From contig JAGUUF010000125.1 in assembly GCA_020063545.1 (NCBI GenBank), positions 1 to 18,685 of the forward strand: a DNA stretch of 18,685 bases, given 5' to 3'. A model generated the notes under the pieces. That model had not been told where the DNA came from and searched no databases. It saw nothing but the letters and a program-made list of their open reading frames with translations. Origin of the DNA: Cytophagales bacterium (lineage in GTDB: Bacteria > Bacteroidota > Bacteroidia > Cytophagales > Cyclobacteriaceae). Every line of letters begins with the position of its first letter. Position 1 is the first letter of the stretch. Both the position numbers and the translations under genes were made by a program. This document shows positions 6,910 to 13,198 of the stretch, piece after piece.

Positions 6910-8724
6910 TTAGCGGTTCTTTAATTCTTTCATAGCCTTTGAAAAGGCTGTTTTGATAGCATGCCCGTTCTGATGATGCTGATTTTTTACCACCCACTTG
7001 CCATTAATAATGGTGCCCAGGTTGCGGCTTGAGTCGGTTGTATATAGAATTGAAGGCAGAAGGTTTTCCGCAGACGTGTCGGCAAACAGGTGGCTGCCGG
7101 CATGGATAACCAGCGCATCAAACGGCTGGCCCGGTTCAAAAAGTTCAGTGGTAGCCCGGCCTATTGCCAGCCGCCCCCGCAGCACCGACTCTGAAATAAA
7201 ATAATGAGCCGCATTTCCCTGCACCGTGTTGCGCTTATTGGTAACGAGACGCTGCCGGTAGTCAATCATCCTGAATTCTTCAAACGGGTTTAACCCGATA
7301 TGGCTGTCCGTTCCGATGCACCAGTTACCGTTAAGGGTTACATATTCTTTCATCCTGAAGATGCCATCGCCCAGGTTTCCTTCGGTTGACGGACACAATA
7401 CCACGTTTGCCTTTGATGCGGCCAGTCTTTTCACCTCATCATCGTTAAGGTGTGTAGCGTGCACCAGGTTAAAGCGTTCATTTACGGGAAGATTATCAAG
7501 CACCCATTGCATCGGCCGCTTGCCGCAAAAGGCTACGCAGTCATCCACTTCCTTTTTTTGTTCCGCCACATGCAGGTGAAACGGAAGAGAGGCCGGCCCC
7601 TGCTTATAGGTCCTGATGATGTCATCCAACTCAACAGCACGCAACGAATGCACACTAAAGCCCAGCCACGCGCTGGGAAAATTTTTTACTGCCGTTGTGC
7701 TGGCATTGAGCAGGTTGAAATACCCATCAATGGTTTTGGAAATAAAGCGCTTCTGTCGGGGCTGCGGCTCACTTCCAAATCCGCCTTTCTGGTAAAACAC
7801 CGGTATAAGGGTAATTTTTATACCGGCCATTGCAGCGGCCTGAAGCATGCGCTCCCCCATTTCGGCAAGGTTGGCATATGGTTTACCGTCTTTATCGTGG
7901 TGGAGGTAATGAAACTCGGCCACATGGGTGTAGCCCTGCCGTACCATTTCGGCATAAACCATTGCTGCAATGGCTTGTGCCTGATCGGGATTAACGGAGA
8001 GTGCACATTTATACATTTCCTCGCGCCAGGTCCAGAAGTCATCATCGGTACCTGTCGGATGGTTTTCAGCCAGGCCGGCCATGGCATACTGAAAGGCATG
8101 CGAGTGTGCATTTTGAAATCCCGGCAGCGCCAGTCCGTTTACAAATTCGATGGCCACCGGTGTTGAAGGCGGTTCTGAGGAGAGGTAGAAAATGTTGCCC
8201 GACCCATCAACGCCTACATAGGCCGGACTTAGCCAACCGGTAGATTGGAGGAGTGCGTTGAAGCGGAAGTAAAACCCCTCACCCCCACCCCTCTCCCTTG
8301 GGAGAGGGGTGCCCGAAGGGCGGGGTGAGGGGTTGACCCTCTCCTTCAACTTCTCCGCAATCTTTTCCAAAACCCGCTGCGTTTGATTAATTACTTCCTC
8401 ATTCGAAAACCGGATTACCTCAATTCCAAAATTACTCAGGTTGGCCGTGCGTTCCTCATCATATTTTACCTGTGCCACCTGCCGGTGAATCGGGCCATCA
8501 ACCTCTATACCAAGTCTGCCCTCTTCACAATAAAAATCAAGAATGTACTTCTGAATTGGTTGCTGTCTCCGAAACTTAAATCCCTTTAAATTTCTGTTTC
8601 TTAAAAGTTTCCAGAGGACTTGCTCCGCCTCCGTAGATTCTCTTCGTAACTGGCGTGCATTTGCCAACAAACCATCAGGTACCTTTTTCCGTGGCCATTG
8701 CCATTTCCGGTAATCCTTTTTCAT
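6910..8724 (-). CDS. hutF: Formimidoylglutamate deiminase (HutF) with N-terminal DUF559 fusion
   Basis: A 604-residue two-part protein. Residues about 10-128 are a complete DUF559 domain (PD-(D/E)xK nuclease-like fold) with ILDFYC (Asp63) and IEVDG (Glu74, Asp76). Residues 131-151 are low-complexity sequence encoded by a palindromic repeat. Residues about 152-604 are a full amidohydrolase-superfamily HutF: QNAHSHAFQ (His207, His209), FHLHVAEQ (His383, His385, Glu388), VHATHL (His422, His425) and GTDSHIGLNP (Asp473), the expected metal and catalytic residues. HutF converts N-formimidoyl-L-glutamate to N-formyl-L-glutamate plus ammonia, feeding HutG, whose stop lies one base before this ATG. 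HutF homologues normally start near the FRFNALLQ segment and are about 450 residues, so the first 150 residues are extra. No in-frame Met lies between the DUF559 part and the active site. Whether the fusion is translated whole or processed is unknown. Confidence 0.9.
   Translation of the reverse strand: MKKDYRKWQWPRKKVPDGLLANARQLRRESTEAEQVLWKLLRNRNLKGFKFRRQQPIQKYILDFYCEEGRLGIEVDGPIHRQVAQVKYDEERTANLSNFGIEVIRFSNEEVINQTQRVLEKIAEKLKERVNPSPRPSGTPLPRERGGGEGFYFRFNALLQSTGWLSPAYVGVDGSGNIFYLSSEPPSTPVAIEFVNGLALPGFQNAHSHAFQYAMAGLAENHPTGTDDDFWTWREEMYKCALSVNPDQAQAIAAMVYAEMVRQGYTHVAEFHYLHHDKDGKPYANLAEMGERMLQAAAMAGIKITLIPVFYQKGGFGSEPQPRQKRFISKTIDGYFNLLNASTTAVKNFPSAWLGFSVHSLRAVELDDIIRTYKQGPASLPFHLHVAEQKKEVDDCVAFCGKRPMQWVLDNLPVNERFNLVHATHLNDDEVKRLAASKANVVLCPSTEGNLGDGIFRMKEYVTLNGNWCIGTDSHIGLNPFEEFRMIDYRQRLVTNKRNTVQGNAAHYFISESVLRGRLAIGRATTELFEPGQPFDALVIHAGSHLFADTSAENLLPSILYTTDSSRNLGTIINGKWVVKNQHHQNGHAIKTAFSKAMKELKNR
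8273..8334. repeat. Perfect 62-bp cruciform (outer stem with two inner hairpins) inside the hutF ORF
   Basis: Outer arms of 13 bp (8273-8285 and 8322-8334, AACCCCTCACCCC with its exact complement) enclose two hairpins. The first is an 11-bp perfect stem with TT loop (8287-8310, ACCCCTCTCCC arm). The second is a 4-bp stem with GAA loop (8311-8321). Only base 8286 is left outside the three stems. Such C/G-rich multi-hairpin repeats resemble REP-like dispersed elements. In my recollection, similar sequences translating to Pro/Arg/Gly-rich strings accompany DUF559 genes in many genomes. Here the element is in frame and encodes residues 131-151 of the fusion protein. Its copy number in the genome cannot be judged from one window. 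Confidence 0.9.
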
Positions 8725-8725
8725 C

Positions 8726-9529
8726 TTATTTACTCACCTGCTCTGCTAAAGCAGCCAGCGTCTTCATCAATACTTTCCGCATCCGGGTGGCCCTTATCTC
8801 ATCATACTGACTCTCGGCATCATCCATATAGTTTACCTTGCTCATCTCTAGTTGCAGGGCATGCTGATTGTCAGCGGGCTTTCCGAAAAACCTGGTAATG
8901 TACCCGCCTTTAAACGGATGGTTGTGGCTGAACGAATAGCCGTTGCCTTCAAGGTTTTTAATGGCGGTTTCAATAAGTCCGGGTGAGGCGGACGTTCCAT
9001 CCGCATCGCCCAGAATCAGATCCGGAAATTTTTCTTTATGAATAGTTGGCACGTGTTGCCGGATGGAGTGGCATTCCCACAGCAAGGCAATTCCAAACTC
9101 ATTTTTCAAATCATCCAGAATACGCTGAAGTTTTTCGTGGTAAGGGCGGTAATAGTTTTCCACCCGCCTCTTCACCTCTTTATCGTTTACTACAGTTCGT
9201 TCATCCTCATAGAGCGGTTTGCCAAAAAACGTAGTGGTGGGGCACAAGGTGGTGATAATTCTGCCGTCACCATACAGGGGTTTGTCGTTGGGGTCGCGGT
9301 TCAGGTCAATCACCCAGCGGCTGTACACCGCATGGATGATGGTGATGCCCATTGCCGGTGCGAAATCATACAGCCGGTGCACAAACCAATCGGTATCGTC
9401 AGGTGCCGATGCCAGGTTTTTCTTGAACTCCGGTTTTAATTCTTCCGGGAACGCTGTTCCGCAATGGGGTATGCTGAGCAGAACAGGAACGCGACCGGAT
9501 GCAGGTGCTACAACCTGGAAGGGATTCAT
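8726..9529 (-). CDS. hutG: N-formylglutamate amidohydrolase
   Basis: A 267-residue member of the N-formylglutamate amidohydrolase family. Visible motifs are SIPHCG (19-24), DDTDWFVHRLYD (about 44-55), VIDLNRDP (73-80), WECHS (151-155), HPFKGGYITRFFGKP (about 204-218) and ALQLEM (224-229). They supply the His/Glu/Asp residues of the zinc site and the arginine that holds the substrate. It hydrolyses N-formyl-L-glutamate to L-glutamate and formate, the last step of the five-step histidine pathway, consistent with HutF being the next gene. Length matches the family. The start ATG is 3 nt after the stop of the 91-residue gene, and its stop is one base from the hutF-fusion ATG, so translational coupling is likely. 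Cytosolic; no signal peptide. Confidence 0.93.
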   Translation of the reverse strand: MNPFQVVAPASGRVPVLLSIPHCGTAFPEELKPEFKKNLASAPDDTDWFVHRLYDFAPAMGITIIHAVYSRWVIDLNRDPNDKPLYGDGRIITTLCPTTTFFGKPLYEDERTVVNDKEVKRRVENYYRPYHEKLQRILDDLKNEFGIALLWECHSIRQHVPTIHKEKFPDLILGDADGTSASPGLIETAIKNLEGNGYSFSHNHPFKGGYITRFFGKPADNQHALQLEMSKVNYMDDAESQYDEIRATRMRKVLMKTLAALAEQVSK

Positions 9530-9532
9530 GGT

Positions 9533-9808
9533 TTACCGGCCCGCTTTTTTCTTTTGTGCCTCTTCCAGAGCTTTTACTGCAATGTCGCGCTGGCGGGTGG
9601 CTTCCTGTAGAGCAGCCTCCAGTTCTTCCTTCATTTTTTCAATCCGCTCGCCTGCCTCTTCGGCATCCACAATGGCTTCTTCATACTTGGCTTTCCATTG
9701 TTCGGTTTCACGCTCCAGCCGGCTTGCTTTGCTGTAGCTAAATACGCCAAAAGCAAGCGAAAGAATAGTGACGCCCGCCAGAATGGTGGTGACAAATTTT
9801 GAGTTCAT
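9533..9808 (-). CDS. Small membrane-anchored coiled-coil protein (91 aa)
   Basis: A 91-residue hypothetical protein. Residues about 5-25 (VTTILAGVTILSLAFGVFSY) form one transmembrane or signal-anchor helix. The rest is one long charged helix with heptad-like spacing (about 29-88), predicted coiled coil, ending in a Lys/Arg tail (EEAQKKKAGR). It lies 7 nt after a second protein of the same architecture and 3 nt before hutG, so it is an operon member. The similar layout and the shared C-terminal EEAQKK with its neighbour suggest the two are duplicates or partners that could form a heteromeric coiled coil. Helical low-complexity sequence can also converge by chance. No function can be assigned. 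Confidence 0.75.
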   Translation of the reverse strand: MNSKFVTTILAGVTILSLAFGVFSYSKASRLERETEQWKAKYEEAIVDAEEAGERIEKMKEELEAALQEATRQRDIAVKALEEAQKKKAGR

Positions 9809-9815
9809 ACGTGTA

Positions 9816-10112
9816 TTATTTCTTTAACAATTTCTTCTGGGCTTCTTCAAAATTGCGCTGGGCGTTTTCTTTTTCCCGTTCCAACGCCATCCTTAGTTTG
9901 GCTGCTTCCATACGGGCAGCCTCGGCTTCCTCCTGCAGTACTTTTAGCTGCCGATACAGATCTTCAACCTTTGCGCGCTGCACTTCGGCCTCATGACGCT
10001 GGGAGTACCCGTAATAAATGCACAGTCCCGCAATCAGAAACATGACAATAGCACGGATTTTATCTTTCATGGCATTCCTGTTTTCAACCTTATCGCTTCC
10101 CTGCTCATTCAT
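9816..10112 (-). CDS. Small membrane-anchored coiled-coil protein (98 aa)
   Basis: A 98-residue hypothetical protein. A hydrophilic N terminus is followed by a single hydrophobic helix at about 20-36 (AIVMFLIAGLCIYYGYS) and a long charged coiled-coil helix (about 40-95) ending NFEEAQKKLLKK. The ATG at 10112 overlaps the GH3 stop in an ATGA arrangement, which suggests coupled translation. A second in-frame Met at residue 15 (AMKDKIRAIVM) would give an 84-residue form that matches the downstream 91-residue protein better, so the start is not settled. Its neighbours are a GH3 enzyme that itself ends in a coiled coil and a similar 91-residue protein. Function unknown. Confidence 0.75.
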   Translation of the reverse strand: MNEQGSDKVENRNAMKDKIRAIVMFLIAGLCIYYGYSQRHEAEVQRAKVEDLYRQLKVLQEEAEAARMEAAKLRMALEREKENAQRNFEEAQKKLLKK

Positions 10113-11344
10113 TTTTTCTTTTTCTTTTTGGTTTTGCTTGCCCCGTTCTTCTCAATGGCATTTGTTTCTGCTTCGGCTGAGTTGGCTTTTTCCAGGGTTA
10201 GCTGCAAAAGCCTCTCTTTTTCTGCCAGTTGGTTTTGAAGCCGCGTTAATTCATCCTGGTAGTAAATTTCTGCCTTACCCCCCAGTCTTCGCTTTAGTGT
10301 TAAAATCCTCCGGTACGATTCATCAATACGCGAAGCCGGAATGGTTCCGTCTTCAACGAAATTACGAATAATTGCATGCACTTTGTCAACCGTGCGCTCC
10401 TGGCTTCCCTGGATGTTGTTGGTAAAGCAAAGAATATCCACACCGGCCTGTATGGCCAGTTTTATGGATTCTTCAAATGAATAATGTTTCGAAATGGCGT
10501 GCATCTGCATATCGTCCGAAAATACAACGCCATCAAATTTCAATCCCCTGCGCAGCAACCCGTCAATAATCCGTGGCGACAGGGTTGCCGGAAGTTTATC
10601 CTGGTCCAACCGGGCGTTAACAATGTGTGCGGTCATCACGGCATCTGCCATTCCACTTTGAATGAGTTTGATGTACGGGGTGAGTTCCTGTTCTTTCCAG
10701 GTGCCGGTAATGTCGGTCATGTCCAGGTGCGTATCATTCATGGAACTGCCGTGTCCCGGAAAATGCTTAAGTGCGGTGAGTACGCCCAGTTTACGGTGCT
10801 CACGGATAAATGCCTCCGCATACAGCGCAACGGAATCGGCATTGTTTGAAAACGCGCGTTCTACCCTGGCGATAATCGGATTGTCGGGGTTCGAAGCCAA
10901 ATCAACCACCGGTGCAAAATTCATGTTGATGCCCAGGCCGGCCAGCGTGGCGGCTGTGATTTCACCGTAAAATTTAACGGAGTCGACTGTTGATTTACCC
11001 AGCTTTGCTGCTGATACTGATCGCGGAAATCCATACTTCTCTTTCAGCCGGTTAACACGGCCGCCTTCCTGATCGATGGCAATGAACAGCGGAATTGGCG
11101 CAGCCTGCTGGTAAGCCCAGGTAATTTTTTTAAGGGCGAGGTATGAATTTTTTGCCGGGATATTTTTTTCGAAGATGATGACGGAACCAACTTTTCCCTG
11201 CCGAACCGATTCCACCAGCTGCAGATCCACTTCGGCTTTCGGGAAGCCGGTTAAAATCATCTGCCCGATTTTAATGTCAAGACTGTCTTGCGCACAGGTA
11301 CCAATGCTGATTGTTAGCAACAGAATGAATAGCCGGTTCTTCAT
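10109..11344 (-). CDS. nagZ: Secreted GH3 beta-N-acetylhexosaminidase (NagZ-like) with coiled-coil, poly-Lys C terminus
   Basis: A 411-residue exported glycoside hydrolase family 3 enzyme of the NagZ type. Signal peptide 1-19 (ending GTCAQ). Substrate-binding DQEGGRV (91-97), the catalytic loop KHFPGHG..MNDTH (193-206) and the nucleophile motif FSDDMQM (275-281) are all present. It should release terminal N-acetylglucosamine-type sugars from muropeptides or chitin-like glycans. After the catalytic domain comes an added tail: coiled coil about 361-400, then KTKKKKKK at the end, unusual for the family. I start at ATG 11344, one base after the dacB-type stop. A GTG five codons upstream (11359) would overlap the previous gene and add residues before the signal peptide. 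The stop overlaps the next ATG (ATGA). Symbol by family resemblance only. Confidence 0.9.
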   Translation of the reverse strand: MKNRLFILLLTISIGTCAQDSLDIKIGQMILTGFPKAEVDLQLVESVRQGKVGSVIIFEKNIPAKNSYLALKKITWAYQQAAPIPLFIAIDQEGGRVNRLKEKYGFPRSVSAAKLGKSTVDSVKFYGEITAATLAGLGINMNFAPVVDLASNPDNPIIARVERAFSNNADSVALYAEAFIREHRKLGVLTALKHFPGHGSSMNDTHLDMTDITGTWKEQELTPYIKLIQSGMADAVMTAHIVNARLDQDKLPATLSPRIIDGLLRRGLKFDGVVFSDDMQMHAISKHYSFEESIKLAIQAGVDILCFTNNIQGSQERTVDKVHAIIRNFVEDGTIPASRIDESYRRILTLKRRLGGKAEIYYQDELTRLQNQLAEKERLLQLTLEKANSAEAETNAIEKNGASKTKKKKKK

Positions 11345-11345
11345 G

Positions 11346-12647
11346 TTAATACCTATCACGAATCTGTTTTAAAATATTTTCCATTTCCTTGCGTACCTCG
11401 TTTACAGGTGCGGTAAAGTTACTGTTCATAAAACAGAAAATGAGGGTACGGCCTTTTTTTGTAACAAGGTAGCCGCTCAGGCTATGGTTGTTGCTCAGTG
11501 TTCCGGTTTTTCCATAAATGTAGGGCACTTCGGCTTTGTACCAGTTGCGGATGGTTCCTGTTTTACCGCCAATGGCGAGTAATTGAAAAAGCCGCTCACG
11601 CTCAACTTCGGCATAAATTTTTCCCCACAACGTTACAATGCTTCGTGGCGTAACCAAATTGTAGCGCGACAATCCGGAGCCATCAACCCACACGGGTTTA
11701 TCGGGCAAATCGGCAAGGTGGTTCTGCATCATGTATTGAATGGCCTTTTCGGGTTCCAGTGTATCGGTTAATACCTGCGCACACAGCAGCAGCAGTTGCT
11801 CGGCAATAAAATTATCGCTCTGCTCCATCATCGTTTTCAGCACACTGTCGGTGGGTACGGTAAATAGTGTTTGTCTTGCCGATCCCATTACAACCGGTTT
11901 GGCCAGCACACGTACGTTTCGTTTCAGTGTATCGCTCAGTAAATCAGCCACCAATACCGGGTTAGGTTTAAAGGGCACTTCCCATTTCTCGGTTAAACGC
12001 TGAGTTTTACCGGGATAGTAGTCAACCCGGTTGGATCCGATTTCCCGCAGAATTTCCGACCGGTGGGTACTGTCGGCCAGCCAGAAGTATTTTTTAAAGT
12101 ACGGTGGGATTACGGTGAGTTTTTTCTGCGCGTTGCGGCTAACGGTAAAGAAATTGCCATACATGGGGAAAGGTGAACGCTCAACTGAATAACTGTACAG
12201 GTAGTCGCTCCACGCCCAACCCGGCCCTAAGGGTGTGGCATTAAAAACACTTTCGGCATAGTAAATATCACCCGGTGCGTTTTTAAGAAAATTATACACC
12301 ACCGGGTTGGAGAAGGAGTACGGATACAAAAAAGACGGATCGCCTGTGCCTGAAATGATCAACGAATCGCCACGCTCCACGTAGTGCAATCCGGGTACGG
12401 AATCACCCAAAACCTTCAATGCGGTAAACAGGGTAAAAATTTTGGTGTTGGAGGCGGGTGTAAAATATCGTTCACCGTTGTAGCTAAACAATGTTTTTTT
12501 TGCTGCCGGATCGTGCAATACAAAGCCTGCATGATGCTGAAACTTATGTTCAGTGGATTGAAACGTTTTGGTTAGCCGGTTTTTTGAAACCGGTGAGCAC
12601 GCTACGGCCAGCCAGAGACTTACTAAAACAACTGCCGGTACTTTCAT
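11346..12647 (-). CDS. dacB: PBP4-type D-Ala-D-Ala carboxypeptidase/endopeptidase (S13), likely lipoprotein
   Basis: A 433-residue penicillin-binding enzyme of family S13. N-terminal signal with Cys17 in LAVACS suggests a lipoprotein. Active-site motifs: SNTK (Ser66, Lys69, SxxK), SDN (277-279, SxN) and KTG (380-382, in YGKTGTLSN). WVDGSGLSRYNLVTP (320-334) is a family signature. It trims D-alanine from, or cleaves cross-links in, periplasmic peptidoglycan. A second KTGT lies at 362-365 (GGKTGTIRN), where the family normally has a GTLxxR turn. This looks coincidental rather than a second active site. It overlaps the DinB-like gene upstream by 4 nt (ATGA) and sits one base before the NagZ-type gene, a natural cell-wall turnover pair. 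Confidence 0.9.
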   Translation of the reverse strand: MKVPAVVLVSLWLAVACSPVSKNRLTKTFQSTEHKFQHHAGFVLHDPAAKKTLFSYNGERYFTPASNTKIFTLFTALKVLGDSVPGLHYVERGDSLIISGTGDPSFLYPYSFSNPVVYNFLKNAPGDIYYAESVFNATPLGPGWAWSDYLYSYSVERSPFPMYGNFFTVSRNAQKKLTVIPPYFKKYFWLADSTHRSEILREIGSNRVDYYPGKTQRLTEKWEVPFKPNPVLVADLLSDTLKRNVRVLAKPVVMGSARQTLFTVPTDSVLKTMMEQSDNFIAEQLLLLCAQVLTDTLEPEKAIQYMMQNHLADLPDKPVWVDGSGLSRYNLVTPRSIVTLWGKIYAEVERERLFQLLAIGGKTGTIRNWYKAEVPYIYGKTGTLSNNHSLSGYLVTKKGRTLIFCFMNSNFTAPVNEVRKEMENILKQIRDRY

Positions 12648-13159
12648 TTCAGGTAACGCTCAGTCAGGATGTTCCGGTGGTGCACTTCATGCCCGGCAAT
12701 AACATACCCCAGGTTAATAACCGAAATGAGGTTGTTGTTTGCCTTGCCTGAACGCGCCAGCATGTCGGGTGTGAAGCTTTCAAATAAATCAATAGTTGTG
12801 CTGCGAAGTCTTTTGAACTCATCGGCAAGCTGATTCAGCGTACGGCTGTGCGCATTGGCATTTGGGGCATATACTTGTTCATCGAAACCGGGCAACTCCG
12901 TCTGGTCGTTGCGTGCAAAGCGCAGGGCGCGGTAAGCAAAAATCCGTTCGGCATCGAGCATGTGGCACAGCAGTTCTTTAATGCTCCACTTGCCGGGGGC
13001 GTAGCGGTACTCGCCTTTGGATTCGGGGATAGAACGGATAAGTGAGTCGGTAACGTGGAAGGTTGAGCGGAGCGCATCCATCATATTCAAATGGCTTACA
13101 AGCGAAACATAGCCTTGGTAAAATGGCGGCAGTGTAGCCGGGTCGGGTGATGTCTTCAT
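12644..13159 (-). CDS. DinB superfamily protein
   Basis: A 171-residue four-helix-bundle protein of the DinB/YfiT-like superfamily. The metal-binding triad is visible: His66 in KWSIKELLCHMLDAE, and His157 and His161 in GHEVHHRNIL. The element YRYAPGKWSIKE at about 51-62 is a usual mark of the YfiT-like subgroup. Members bind a divalent metal and many act as thiol-dependent transferases or hydrolases; the substrate is unknown, and the name does not imply DNA repair. It opens the tight minus-strand operon (4-nt overlap with the carboxypeptidase). It is 39 nt from the sensor-like gene upstream; no convincing promoter was found in that gap. Confidence 0.88.
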   Translation of the reverse strand: MKTSPDPATLPPFYQGYVSLVSHLNMMDALRSTFHVTDSLIRSIPESKGEYRYAPGKWSIKELLCHMLDAERIFAYRALRFARNDQTELPGFDEQVYAPNANAHSRTLNQLADEFKRLRSTTIDLFESFTPDMLARSGKANNNLISVINLGYVIAGHEVHHRNILTERYLK

Positions 13160-13198
13160 GCCTGAAAAGTAAGTAAAATCCTATATCACCCGGTGTAG

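Noticed and set aside
7450..8166. 238-codon open frame on the plus strand
   Set aside because: Antisense to the conserved HutF catalytic domain; composition is Cys/His/Lys-rich and shows no family features.
8273..8334. The GC-rich cruciform as a transcription terminator
   Set aside because: It sits inside an open reading frame, and neither orientation has a proper T-tract: only TTTT follows on the minus strand and TTGA on the plus strand.
10109..10120. Programmed -1 frameshift at the A6 run joining the GH3 enzyme to the 98-residue protein
   Set aside because: The run is read as AAG AAA AAA TGA, which is not a proper X XXY YYZ heptamer because slipping back one base mismatches the P-site codon. 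A plain ATGA stop/start overlap explains the arrangement.
11508..11564. Two KTG boxes as evidence for a duplicated active site in the PBP4-type enzyme
   Set aside because: Only one SxxK and one SxN motif exist. The first KTGT lies where the family has a GTLxxR turn, so it is probably coincidental.
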